In this document: piece after piece, positions 18,367 through 30,659 of the stretch | How the letters are laid out: each line of letters opens with the position of its first letter | Numbering within the stretch: the first letter of the stretch is position 1 | Assembly: GCA_033065855.1 (NCBI GenBank) | Contig: JAVXUO010000770.1 | Span: forward strand, 248,001 to 312,000 | Origin: Escallonia rubra | Lineage: Eukaryota; Streptophyta; Magnoliopsida; Escalloniales; Escalloniaceae | DNA length: 64,000 bases | Reading direction: 5' to 3' | Made by a program: the position numbers and the translations under genes | Notes under the pieces: model-generated | Seen by the model: the letters and a program-made list of their open reading frames with translations, nothing else | What the model was told of the DNA's origin: nothing | Databases searched by the model: none

Positions 18367-19166
18367 GAGTGTCATGATACAAATTTATTGAGAAACAAAA
18401 AGAGAAGTGATAATTTTACTCTAAAACTGTACCAATTCATTTCATCAGGTTTCACGTAAAAAGATGAAATTTGAAAACAATATTTTCGTGTTACAAAAGT
18501 AAGAGGGACTAAATTAAACATTCAAAATCTTTTGTCCTAAAAAGTAAATAAAAATATTTTAGGTACTAACGGAGATTAAGATGACCTAAATTGCCGAAGG
18601 CCCGGCCCAAGCCATTCTACACAGGCTTGACGCAAATGCATGGGTGCACAGAATGATCGATTTCAGAAGTATGGGTGCATGCAAATGCTGACATATGATA
18701 ACCGATCAAAGCTTACTTGTCCCTAGACTTGCATTTTTGCAGTCAAACCACTTTTTTTTAATGGAAGTTTAGAGGTAATAATGGGGATCTTTGACTTTTA
18801 AATAATGTGACAATGACAATTTTTAAATAATCAATGAAAAAAATTAGGAGCAACTTATAGAACAAGTGTCAAAATCTATGTCTTTATTCTAGAAAAGTTA
18901 TTTTAAAATGTTTACCAAAATTTCTTAACAAAATAAATTTAAAATTGCAGGTGAAGCCCTATAATAGCTTGAATATGAACTTGTAATTTATTGTTCTTTG
19001 CATTCGCCATTCCTAAAGAAAATACTCTCAATCCCTTCATTGTTGTGATGAAAATGTTTCCTGCCTAAAGCTCGTGAACTAAATTTGTTAAAATTACCAA
19101 AGTAACTCGAACGGTGAGATTCTTTCAGGCGGTCCCGGCTTCAACCTGCTTAAGACAATATAATCA
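18367..19166. other. Intergenic, no gene recognised
   Basis: AT-rich spacer. A short repeated ATGGGTGCA motif appears at 18640-18685. No ORF of note. Confidence 0.45.
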
Positions 19167-19499
19167 GAGTTAAATACGCGGTTGATCACTGTATTATTAG
19201 AAAATTCAACTTTGGTCACTGGATATCGATTTATATCAAAGGGACAACTAAATTCTTCAAGTAAGCCCAGTCAGGTCATTCTGTTAATTTCAGGCATCCA
19301 CAACCCCATTAATTCCCTTAAATCAAGGGTAAATTTGTCACTATTAAATAATTTTAGGTCTTTGGTTGAATTTTTATCTTCTCTTATTCTGCTTCTTCTC
19401 CTTCTCATTCTCATTCTCCCTTCATCGCCCACCTAGCCCACTAGCAGTCGACCACCACACTGCATGACTCCCCACCCAAGCCTCGCCACCCACCTCCAA

Positions 19500-19690
19500 C
19501 ACCCCATGACACCCCACCCAAGCCTCGACAGTGTGTGCATTTGTGTGTACCTGTATATCCTCTATGTGTGCGCGCGAGTTACTGGGTGTGTGCGCGTAAC
19601 AGAGTGTGTTATGCGTGTGTCATAGAGAGATAAGGGATTCTCAGGATGGAGATTCTGGTGGTGGTGATTGTTTTTTTTTTTTTTTGTGTA

Positions 19691-19721
<31 letters not shown>

Positions 19722-19912
19722 GACAATATGTGTGTGTGTGGTGTGTGACAGTGTGCGTTCCATGTGTGCGTAATTGATTGCGTATGTGTGCCTGTGTGTG
19801 ATGGACATGGTTAAGGTGTGCATGTATGTGTTGTTGTGTGTATGTGTGCGCGCGCGCGTGTGCACGTTAAGGGGGTGAATTCGATCAGTGAGTGTGTGTG
19901 TGTGTGTGCGCG
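19500..19912. repeat. TG/CG-rich cryptic simple repeats
   Basis: Interspersed TGTGTG, TGCGCGCG and T-run blocks, giving spurious His/Thr- and Cys/Val-rich ORFs on both strands. Confidence 0.85.
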
Positions 19913-21142
19913 CAGTAGCGGAGGCAGCAGGGGGCACAGGGGGGCACGTGCCCACTTGCTGCCTTCTTCTCCCTCGTTTAGAGTACAACTGCCGGCCACC
20001 GACATGACTGAATCCACCGGCCACTGCATCATTGAATCCACCTTCACTTACAAAATGAAGAAGTGGAAAATGAAGAACAAATTCAAGACAGTTAGATTAA
20101 GAACAACATGAGCCGGCACTTAAGGCATTCCATGTGATAATTCCACAGTATCATGCTTAAAGCAGGTGGAAGGAAGAAGAGATGGTAAAGTATACGTGGA
20201 TATGGTGGTAGAAGGTGAATAGGTTACTGAAAAAGGGGCTTGGGAGAGAGAGAGAGGAAAAATAAGTGGCGGCTGACTGTTTTCATTGTGGTAGTTTAGG
20301 GTTAGAAGGTGAGTTTCAGGAAGGGATTTAATTAAATGCCGGAATAAATTTTAATTGTGGTAGTTTAGGGTTAGAAGGGTGAGTTTTAGGAATGGATTTA
20401 ATTAAATGCTGGAATAACTTTGAACCATTGATTAAAATTAAAGGTCATGATTTTTTAAAAGAGCTCCATATGTTTTACTAACGACACTAATAGATGTTGT
20501 TATGGTAAACGAAAAAAAAAAGAACTAAAATGTCTAGAAAAAATATAACACTTTTACAAATTGCACTTAAAATTCGGGCTCACAATAAAAGACGCATAGA
20601 AAGAACATCATTCAAATAAACGGCCTTTATACTATATTTTACTGCAAGAAGGAACTCCAGGGTTTGGAGATGAATCGAAGGCTAAACCGTTAAATGAAGC
20701 TATTGAGTTCTAGAATGCAACTCCAATCTTTATCACTGTAGTGGTCTCAATCTTTATTTTTTTTAATATAGCTGTTTTGTTAGGTGTTGGCTATTGTGTA
20801 TAGTAAATTTGAATAACTTATTACGAAATATAAAATTGTCCCTTGATGTCTTTGGTCCTTGTGTTCCACAAACGGTGGGACATTTTAATCAGTAAAGTGC
20901 AGTCATGTGTAATGTGAATTAAATTGGCACATAAATTTTTGGGTTACCTTTGGATTTACCAGGGGTCGGAAGTAAGTGAAAGGATTGGCTATTCATAAAA
21001 ATGTTGGTGATTCACTCACGCTTTCTCAATCTACGCTCATTCATGTTGTCTGTTTGTTGGGTTAATACATTGTCAAAATGCTTAGGCTTAGGATTTTTTT
21101 TCTCCTTTGACACCATGTGCACAGTTTCTGGCTCCGCCACTG
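19913..21142. mobile_element. Nested hAT-like element in a TG microsatellite
   Basis: The left terminus is CAGTAGCGGAGGCAGCAG; the right, reverse-complemented, is CAGTGGCGGAGCCAGAAA. This is a plant hAT-style inverted repeat. Both ends abut TG repeats (TGTGCGCG at left, TGTGTGTG at right), as expected if an 8-bp TG-rich target was duplicated. No transposase is seen. It contains the tandem duplication at 20285-20415. Confidence 0.65.
20285..20415. repeat. Two-copy tandem duplication, about 62 bp
   Basis: Two near-identical copies containing TGTGGTAGTTTAGGGTTAGA, then GGATTTAATTAAATGC. Copy 1 starts near 20287, copy 2 near 20355. Confidence 0.8.
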
Positions 21143-21740
21143 TGTGTGTGTGTGTGTGTGTTGGTTAGGGGAAGGGGGTGCCGTGGTAAGATCGTTGATC
21201 AACATGTTCTCTGATATGTGGCTTTCGATTCTCATTCTTCTCTTTATCTGGGTTTCAACTTGTTGTTTATGGTGAAGAAAAGTTGTAAGTGCCAAGAATG
21301 CAACACAAGAAAAGTAATGCAAGGAAGCCTAGTTAAGACTAACCTTAATCTTACTTGCCATCTTAGGCGTAAGGTTCATATGTTGGTTTATTCCACATCT
21401 TGCTGCATCATTGTGGCATTCTCAAAAAGCGAAATAGCTTTAGAACATGGTTACCATATGCAACTTGAGACCTAGAACATAGAGAAAGCAAAATAGCTTC
21501 TTGTGCTTGGTAGTGGTGTTGGGCTTAAAAGAAAATATGGGGACAGAGAAACAAGAAGAAATCAAAATAATAGATTTATCCCTATATGAAGTCACTTAAC
21601 AGACTTGGGTTGACGGGGCTTAACAGAGTGACTTGATTTGATAAATTGACGAATTCAATAGTCCCTTTGACGTAAATCGATGTCCACTGTCTGAAGTTAA
21701 ATTTACCTAATTGTACAGTGGTTAATCGCGTATTTAACTC

Positions 21741-22133
21741 TTTTGAGTAAAATGAGGGGGATGAAAATTTTACTTTTTGCGCGTACGAGTGTGCGTGAGT
21801 CTTTCTTGCTGTATTTGGAGAATTTTTGGAATCTAGATAGGTTGTTTAGGTTGGAATGGAGGTTAGGACAGGTTGTTCAGTAAAGGTAGGTTGTGCCCGC
21901 ACGCGCGCGTGTTGTTTTTGTGTGGCTGTGTGGTGTGATGTGTTTACTATTTGTGCAGCTGTGTATGTATGTGTTTGTTGTTTGGACAACTTTGTGGTGT
22001 GTGCATGTGTTGGCTGTTAGTGCAACCGAGTGGAATAAAGTGTGTGTGTGCTCTTTGGGCAGGAAGTGTACGTTTGTGCGCATTGTCAATTTGAAAGCAA
22101 AGAATGAGAAAGAAAATCTTGTGCTATGATAAG
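21741..22133. other. Intergenic, GT-rich
   Basis: Between the TIR element and the second LINE. It contains CGCGCG and GTGTGTTTG stretches and no supported gene. Confidence 0.5.
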
Positions 22134-22368
22134 GAACTTGGAGGAGGCGTAGAGAGCAACTCAACTTGTCATCGGTATGAACCCACGCTCTCCCCTCAAG
22201 GAGTAGTGTCTTCCACTCCTGTTATGGAGTTTCCCCGACGTATATCCGTCTTCATTTGACCACCATTTTCACCTGTTACGATCCTTCTCTCCTCATTTAT
22301 ATCTATCCTCCTCTTCTAACCAAACTGGGTCAGTATCTTATTTAAAACTCACCTTTTTGCTACCATCC

Positions 22369-22965
22369 ATGGATACCATCATAAATCAGACAAAATCCCT
22401 ACCATGCGAAGAATTCATTGAGTTGGAATCGGATGACATTAATGCTTCTGAGGAGGCAACTTTAACTCTCATAGTTAAAGCCATTACAAACAAAACCATC
22501 TACCTAAAGACCCTCCAATCTATTCTGACCAAAGCCTGGAATCCTTCGAAGGGTATGAAAATCAATCAGATACAGGGAAACATCTTCAGCATAACCTTCT
22601 GCCATGAATGGGACAGAAAGAGAATTCTGGATTCTCGTCCCTGGTCGATAATGAACTCTCACCTGGTAGTCCGCGATTGGCCGACACAGCTTGCAATTGA
22701 GAATATATCTTTTGACTACTCCCCTTTTTGGATTCGCATCTGCGGATTACCCCCAAATCAGATGACGAAGAACAATGCAGAAATCATTGGGCGAAAAATT
22801 GGGAAGGTTCTCGATATAGATTTCACTTCGGATGGGGAAATTTCTTGGAGTAAATCCTTGCGGATACAAGTAGAGTTAAACATCACTATGCCTCTTCATC
22901 CTGGTTTCCACAGATCTAAGGCAGCCAACTCACAATCGTGGATGAATTTGAGGTATGAACGTTAA
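22369..22965 (+). pseudogene. LINE ORF1 remnant with DUF4283
   Basis: From the ATG at 22369, about 198 codons are open. They include DUF4283 (SILTKAWNPSKGMKINQIQG, SITFCHEWDRKRILDSRPWS, FWIRICGLPPNQMTKN). The frame stops at 22965 just before a zinc-knuckle remnant (FCFNCGRLGH-like reading around 22970-23000). The following 23010-23815 is Pro/Ser-rich and broken, corresponding to the ORF1 tail. Confidence 0.8.
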
Positions 22966-23815
22966 CTGATTTTTGCTTCAACTGCGGCAGGTTAGGACAT
23001 GTCCAACGAAATTACGTCTTCCTACTTCTAGAGATTCAGGATCATAGAAGCTGCCCTTATGGACCTTGGCTTTGTTCCGAACATGAAGGACATTGCCCCT
23101 TAATAGCTGAGTGGAATCTGAACTTGCATGGAGAATAAACAGAACCGGAAAACCAGCAATTGAGCAAGGACCAACAACAACTCCAGAATCCAATGGGTGA
23201 TATTCTCGAGGTAGGACATCATTACAATACCGCAATTCCCGCCACGCCAACATCCTATCACTGCGCATCGCAGTAACCAAACATTGACAAAATGCACAGC
23301 CCGCCGAAAAACCGCACTTCTTTCTTTTCCAAATTCAAAACCATCCCATCCCTAGCTTTGTTACCTACGGGACCTGCTCTAACCACCCCATCCCCTGCCG
23401 AACTGTACCCTTTGGACCTGCGGTCATCCGAACCCAAAACCAATTCCCAAACCAACTCCACTGAGCCCAAAAGAAAAAACCCCTTTTCACAAGCCTAACC
23501 GATCAAAAAGCCCAAACTCGACCAAGAAATCTCAACTCTGTCGTTCCACTCTGAAAGCCCAACCCACCACCACGAGTCCATTATGATCTATGCTCATCAA
23601 GGAATAAAAACACTTGACCACCCTTCACTCAAAAGCCTTACATCCTCTAGAGCCTCTCAACTTAGGAAATTTAAACACCAAGCTAGAAATAACCAACCCA
23701 TCCCTCATATCCCTCCCATGCCTCAAAATGAATCCATCCCTCAACCCAAACATTCCTGTCCTTCAGAACAAATTGAATCCCCGGTGTCAAGCCTCAGCTT
23801 GTCACCCAAACCACC

Positions 23816-26800
23816 ATGATTATTCATGCGTGGAATGTTAGGGGGCTTGGGCGCGTCTCTCGTGTCAGGGCCCTCAGGAAGGATGTGAGAATGCTAAATT
23901 CCGATATCCTCTTTCTGTCCGAAACTCTTCTTCCCTCTTCTAAACTGTCCTCTCTTCTTAATTCTCTGAATTTCCCTCACCATTGTATTGTTAATCCTGA
24001 TGGCCACAAAAAACCTTCTGGAGGTTTATGTCTTGCGTGGAAAGAAGGTGTTGATTTGGAAATAACCTTCCAAGATAGAAATGTCATTAATGCTTTGGTT
24101 TTCTCGGATCCCTCATCCACCCCATGGATGTTATCTGCCATCTATGGGCCTCCGCACTAGTGCAATAAACATAATTTCTGGGAAAATATGGATGTGTTAG
24201 CTAAGTCTTTCTCTGGGCCTTGGATGTGCATTGGAGATTTTAATGCAGTGATGAATCAATCCGAAAAAAGGTGGCAGACCAGTGACGACTTCTTCCACTG
24301 GGGGTCTTGGTGGCTTTGTTGCTAATAACCAGCTTATTGATCTAGGCTTTTCCAGAAACCCTTTTACCTGGACAAACAATAGACCGCTTGCCGCAAACAT
24401 AAAGGAGCGCCTCGACAAGGCTTACGCATTAACTTGCTGGCAATCTCTGTTTCCAAATGCTTTTGTCACTCATCTTCTTGGAAAAGCTTCAGACCATCTC
24501 CCGATAGCTCTGAGTACTCACAAAGATAACAAGGATGGCATTAAACCGTTCAGATTTCTTGCGGCTTGGACAAGAGATCCTACTGCGAAATATGTCGTTC
24601 AATCAGCTTGGAGAAAACGAGCTCAAGGACCAGCCGAGGCTGTTTTATGTAGAAAAACAGAGTTTACGCGCTTAGCTCTCCAGAGATGGAACCGTTCTCA
24701 CTTCGGGCATATTCAAACCAAAATTAGAGAACTCACTAAAAGCCTAGACTGCATACAGCAAAGAGAACCTTCCATTCGGAACATGGAACTTGAGAAGAAT
24801 TTAAAGGCAGAACTTGACGAGCAATGCCGACGAGAAGAGGACTTATGGCATCAAAAATCTAGACTTTCGTGGCGAACTGAAGGTGATCTCAACACTAGAT
24901 TTTTTCACCTGAGCACCGTAATTCGGAGGAGGAAAAATTCCCTTGACTTTCTTAAAGATGATACTGGGATTTGGTTGTCCAATAGAGAGGCGATTGGCGA
25001 TTGTATCAATAACCACTTTCGGGAAATTTTCCAAACTTCAAACCCCTCCATTCCTTTTGATCTTGAACGGCTAATAACACCCAGTCTTTCCGAAGGAGAT
25101 AAAGATTTCTTATGTGAAATTCCATCGAAAATTGAAGTTATCAAAACTTTGAGACAATTTGGAAGCCTCAAGTCCCCCGGTCCTAATGGGATGCCATCCT
25201 TATTCTATACTTCCTACTGGGACACGGTACAACCGGAAGTATGCAAAGCTGTCATCGACTTTTTCAAGGGAGAGCCTCTTCGTGAGATCAATCATACACA
25301 TATTGCCCTGATTCCCAAGATTGAAGCGCCTACAAAAGCGGAACATTATCGGCCCATAAGTCTATGCAATGTGGTGTACAAGCTAATTTCTAAAATTCTG
25401 GCCAACAAAGTCAAGCCGTTTTTGCAGAAACTAATCTCCCCTATGCAAGCTGCTTTTGTCCCCGGAAGAGTAATTAATGATAATAGTATCATGGTTCAAG
25501 AGATCTGGCATACCATGAGGAAGAAGAAAGGTAAAGGTCTTATGGCGGTTAAAGTCGATATGGAGAAAGCCTACGATAAGGTGGAGTGGCAGTTTATCTT
25601 AATAGTCCTAAAGAATTTTGGCTTTCCAACGTTATGGATCAATTGGGTTGAGCAGTGCATCACTACTACAAGCTTTTCTACCCTTATAAATGGAGTTCCT
25701 CATGGATTCATCAAACCTCAGAGGGGACTCCGCCAAGGAGACCCGCTTTCTCCCTTTCTTTTCATCATCTCCTCTGAGATTTTAACTAGGCTCATTTACA
25801 GAGAAGAAAGTGCGGGTAATATTCACGGCATCAAAGCAAGCAGGGGATGTTCTCCAATATCACACCTGTTATTCGCCGATGTCTTGATTGTGTTTTGCAG
25901 ATCAAATACTTCTGAAGCTATGCACATCAAAAAATGTCTGGAAACATATAACTCATGGTCCGGACAATGCATAAATCAACTGAAATCTCAGATACACTTT
26001 AGCAAAAATGTCAACTCTTGTACAGAAAGAGCGATTTGCAGCACTCTCGACTTCAGAAAAGTGGCAAAAGACTCAAAGTATTTGGGTCTCCCTCTGTTCA
26101 CCAACCAAGTAAAGAAATCAGCCTTTGCAAGCTTGATTGAAAGGGTAGAAAAGAGATTAGCAAGCTGGAAATCTAAAGTTCTGTCTTATGCGGGAAGAGC
26201 AACGCTAATCAAAGCAACGACAATGGCAATTCCTACCTACTCAATGTCCACATTTCTGCTTCCGAAAAACTTGACAGAAAGCTAAGAAATTTTTGGTGGG
26301 GCTTGAAAGAAGGTGGGAAACATCACTTCTACCCAAAAGCTTGGGATGCAATCTGCACTCCCAAATCTGTAGGAGGACTCGGCTTCAAGCGCATGTCCGA
26401 GTTTAATTTGGCTTTGATTGCAAAATTGGGTTGGACCATCGTGACTAACCCAATAGCTCTTTGGGTTCAAATTGTGGCCTCTAAATATCTGAGAGGTATT
26501 CCTTTCTTAGAACATAAAGCAAATAGTTCATCTTCTTGGCTATGAAAGGGCATTTGCAAAGCTCAACACATCTTATTATGAGGATTGGGGCATATTATCG
26601 GGAACGGGCGAACAACAAGCATATGGGAAGATCCTTGGATTCCATTCCCGGATGACTTCAAGAAAGCAAGAACATCAATTCCAGATCATGGCATCAATTT
26701 GGTAGCCGACCTCATTTCAGTTATTACAAATGAATGGAACTTAACCAAACTCCAAAACCTCTTTGACAGTGAAACTGTGGTACACATCAAGAAAATTCAT

Positions 26801-27890
26801 CTTCCATCTCTTCAATCCTAAGACTTCATAGCTTGGACCCCAAATCGATCAGGTAACTTTTCTTCAAAGTCAGCCTATTTGGAAGCAAACAAGCACAGAT
26901 TCACGCACAACATTGCCTTCCCCCAAGCCTTCTGGAATAAGTTGTGGAAAGCCAAAATCAGGGAAATGCACAAGATCCTTATTCGGAGAATAGCTTGGAA
27001 TCTCCTTCCCCTTCAACCAATTCATACCAACAACATCTTTGATGTTGGTAACCTTTGCTCTCTGTGTGGAGATCTCCCAGAAACAACTTCACATATGTTC
27101 ATCGAATGCAGCACTACAAGAGTTCTTTGGCTCAACTCTCGATTGGGTTTCAGACCACCTCGGATTTTAACACATCAAAGTGGCTGGTTACTGGCCATGT
27201 TAGAATGCCCGGGTCTTACCTTGGACGACCAAAATGAGTATGATATCTTTGCATCCACCTTAATGGATCTAGTTTGGCTCGTGAGAAACAAGGTAATTCA
27301 TGAGAATGCACCTGTCAACGTGACAAGTTTGGCTAAAACCATAAATATGGAAACTCAGGCTTTTGTTAAAGTGATTAACCAATCCACACCTCAAAGACTT
27401 TCTGAACCAATTAACTGGATCTCACCTCCCTTTGGCTGGTACAAATTTAACTTTGATGCAGCAATTAAAGGTACCAAGTCAAGCTTAGCAGTGGTGTGCC
27501 AGAATGAGGAAGGAAAATTTGAATTTGGCTTTACGAAGAAAATCAACAGTGGCAATGCAGAGGAAGCTGAGGCCATGGCAGCTTTGTTGGCCATCCAGAA
27601 AGCTGTAGAATATAAGAAGGATTTTGTTCTGCTGGAAGGAGATGCCTTTGTTATCATCAACTCCATAAAAGACCTTTCTTCCGGCCCAAACTGGAGAAGT
27701 AGGAATAAGAAACAAAGAACCTGTTGACCAAGATTCAGTGTTGGGAGGTGTTGCACACTCCTCGAGAGGCGAATATTGTAGCCCATAATCTAGCAGCAAA
27801 TGCTTTTGTTTACAACCTTTTTGGCTTTGTTCTACCTTCATCTAGCTTGTTATCAATCGTGGAAGAAGATATGAACATGGTTGTAATTAT
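23816..27890 (+). pseudogene. LINE ORF2 remnant: endonuclease, RT, zf-RVT, RNase H
   Basis: It starts at an ATG at 23816 (MIIHAWNVRGLG), a standard endonuclease start. An in-frame TAG lies at 24158-24160; the frame then continues through IGDFNAV to a frameshift near 24275. The reverse transcriptase is open from 24282 to 26285 (KVDMEKAYDKVEW, GLRQGDPLSPFLF), but the catalytic FADD has become FADV (near 25875). Further stops break 26285-26870. A zf-RVT (CSLCGDLPETTSHMFIECS) and an RNase H with NFDAA, EAEAMAAL and LEGDA acidic residues are open at 26879-27727, with one more frameshift near 27705. It cannot encode a working enzyme. Confidence 0.9.
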
Positions 27891-27946
27891 CTAATTTTAA
27901 TACAAAGTTTATCCGTTCATTAAAAAAAAAACAATGAATTTGGAGG

Positions 27947-28770
27947 TGTATATGGTTCTATGTTTTCCCTTAAAGAAAGCTACGTCTATGAAAATAAAAT
28001 ACTATTGGCCACAATTGTATTTCTTGAAAATCAAATCGGCATGTAAATAATATGTTAGTAGAGATTGTTATGAGAAATGTTATTTTATTGGCTCTTTGCC
28101 TGATTGCTTGATCTTTTTGGATGATGTTTCAGATACTATTACCCTGCATAGAAAGTGAGCTTGTGTTACTCGCTTTGGGGCACCTCTATTTATGTTACAT
28201 GTCGACATGTCTTGTTATTGTTACTGTTTCCATTACGGTAACATGACTGGTGCGCTGGCTAGACCTTGAGCAAAAACAATTTTTGGGGTTTTATCTATAT
28301 ACAACTAGTATGAGATAGGTGGATGTAGTTAATTGATCAAGCTATATTAGGTTACTGTAATTTCTGCTTATTGTAATTTCAAAGTTACATTTATTTGCAA
28401 AATGAAACTGTTTACTAAAAGTTGCAAAACTATCAATTTAATCGATTTATTTTTCCGACGTGCTACGGTCTAGCTCGTTGAGTTTTTGAATACTTACTGG
28501 GTGAAAGCTCACTAACATTTCAAGTTTAAAAGTAAGGTGACAATATCGATCGTGTGCTTGGATTTTTTAAGGTGAAATGTTACAAATTTGTAAGGATTGT
28601 ATTTGTTGATCATTGGGTTCTAGATTAGTATTATTTTATAAAGGATCTTATATTGAGATTTGAAATGAAGTTTGCATCTAAAATTCTAAAATGTTTCAGT
28701 TTTTACTTCTATTTGTGTATTTGTTTGACAATGCCATAGAAACATAAATTGCACGCGCGTGTGTGTATAT
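27947..28770. other. Intergenic, no feature recognised
   Basis: AT-rich spacer between a LINE and an hAT-like element, without ORFs. Confidence 0.5.
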
Positions 28771-30659
28771 TAGAGATGTCAAAAGGGCCGAGCGGCCCGC
28801 GGGCTGGCCTGGCCCGGCCCGTTTTTGTCTCGTGAACAGTAGCGGCCCGAAATTATAGGGCTTTGGACCTGGGCTTAGACCAGGCCGGAGTATTCAAGAA
28901 AAAAGCCCGGGTCAGGCCCGGCCTAAAAAGCTTGGGTTTTGGCCCGTCCCGAAAATGGCCCGATTTTTTTGCCTGATTTTGACCTAATTCTAGCCCTTTT
29001 TTTGGCAGGCCCCACGGTTAAATTTATTCCCCCCCCCCTTCCCCCCAAAGGCCATATTTGTTATTTAAAGTTTTTGTGTTACCAACATTATATTTGGTTT
29101 AAGCATTAAAGTTAAAAAGTTGAATATTCCTAATATATGCTGAGATCTGAACTCTTTCACGTTATGTTTGTCTTTGAGGTTAAAAATGTGTTATTAATAA
29201 GTGTCACTAATCCCATTTGGAATTTGAGATAGAGTAAGTTTGGATTGAATTTATCAGTTTTCTATGTTTTGTTGTTTTAGTTCCACTTCACATTAAAATT
29301 CTACATACTTGTTTTTTTTTTTTTTGCATAGACAAACTCAAAATTTGACTAGTGCTTTTCTCACTACTCAATCTTAAATATATATTTTCATATGCATATA
29401 ATTAACTTATATACTTACGAGTGCTAAATGCGAGTAACATTTATTCGAATTATTTTTAAACTATTGTGCGCGTTCACAAAAAAAAAATCCATAATGAGAA
29501 TGTAAAAAAGTACGCAAATTATATAACCTCAATACAGATGTGATACTAGTCCAAATGCAGATATGAATCTTTTCGTTGATCATATGAAATTGAAGACTAG
29601 AAATGCTTCAATATTATAAGACGTCGTTTGCTGCATCAAATATGGTCATATTAGATCAATTTTGTTACAGTGGTGACTAAAATCTTCACATAGTATAATT
29701 TTTGGCTCCCTCGATGATCATAATGATGATGATGGTGATCTACGCTTCTCATATATCTTCAGAGATCGATTGGGAGAATGATCAGTATGGCCTCGAATCC
29801 AAACTGGTTGAAGATTTTGCAAGGGAGACGAGACTACCAAGGACATGTGCCTCATAGATGCTGCATTCTAGGAATGGACAATAGAGTTCTTTTTGTTCTA
29901 ATAATGTTTTCTTACTTAAATCATGATAATTATGTAACTTTAGTTCAGAATATCTTATGGTGCATTGTTATACCAAGTTATCTCTGCTTCCACTTAGGTT
30001 CGAACTTGACGAGATTGAATCATGTAGTGTTGTGACTTGTTTGTCGCCAAAAAATAATAGTATATATATTCAACATACCATATTGTTAACTTTGTATCAT
30101 TGTTGACATGAGAAAGAAATCATTTCAACTATAGCAAATTCGGCAATCGACTTTTCGAGTCATTATTAGCTAGAGATTTCGTGACAGACCTAACTCATGT
30201 GCAATTAGAAGCAGCCTATAAATAATCCTGAAGAGATTGAATCCAAGTCAGACCTATAACTTGCTTTTATTTTTCGTGATGACGTATATCCTTGACCATG
30301 AATTTAGCATGCCTCCGCTATGGTTGAACAACACGAAGATCTCTTAGCAATAGTCGTTGCAATTTTGTGTGTGTGTGTCACACACATTATTACATTACAA
30401 TTTGCTTACATAATAACAAGAAAATACCGAAATTAAAGTCTTTACTTTGAATAACAAGAAATAAAAAAAAAAAATAGGTTGGGCCCGAGCCCGGCCCTAA
30501 ATATTGGGCTTAGGGCCAAGGCTTGGACTGGGACTAGATACCCTCTTCTCTGGCCCGGCCCTGTTTCCCCACCACAGTGGCCTGGCCCTGGCCCTTTTTC
30601 ACTTCTGGCCCGCTGGGCCCGGGCTGGACCGGCCCAAGCCCGGCCTATTGACACCTCTA
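28771..30659. mobile_element. hAT-like element with GGCCCG-rich subterminal repeats
   Basis: The left end is TAGAGATGTCAAAAGGGCC; the right end, reverse-complemented, is TAGAGGTGTCAATAGGCCGG. Both are followed by 150-200 bp dense in GGCCCG/CGGGCC motifs (28786-28990 and 30478-30645). Terminal TAGAGGTGTCAA with repeated GC-rich subterminal binding motifs is typical of plant Ac-like hAT elements. The interior is AT-rich and non-coding, so it is non-autonomous. An 8-bp target duplication was not resolved. Confidence 0.75.

Larger units (their letters stand above)
19167..21740. mobile_element. TIR DNA transposon (MULE-like), decayed
   Basis: Long imperfect terminal inverted repeats of about 120 bp. 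The left begins GAGTTAAATACGCGGTT; the right ends AATCGCGTATTTAACTC. Further in, both carry ATCGATTTAYRTCAAAGGGAC and a region around CACTGTRTTAT. The interior is non-coding: GT/CA-rich repeats, a tandem duplication and a nested hAT-like element. No target duplication could be identified, so the superfamily rests on the long TIRs only. Confidence 0.65.
22145..27931 (+). mobile_element. Decayed, near full-length L1-type LINE
   Basis: A plus-strand LINE with an ORF1 (DUF4283), an ORF2 (endonuclease, reverse transcriptase, zf-RVT, RNase H) and a poly(A) at 27922-27931. A likely imperfect target duplication, GAACTTGGAGG at 22134-22144 and GAATTTGGAGG at 27936-27946, supports a complete 5' end. 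ORF2 is broken by several stops and frameshifts, and the polymerase motif is mutated. It is clearly older than, and of a different lineage from, the LINE at 4737. Confidence 0.9.

Noticed and set aside
19641-20111. His/Thr-rich and Cys/Val-rich ORFs
   Set aside because: Products of TG/CA and CG simple repeats on both strands.
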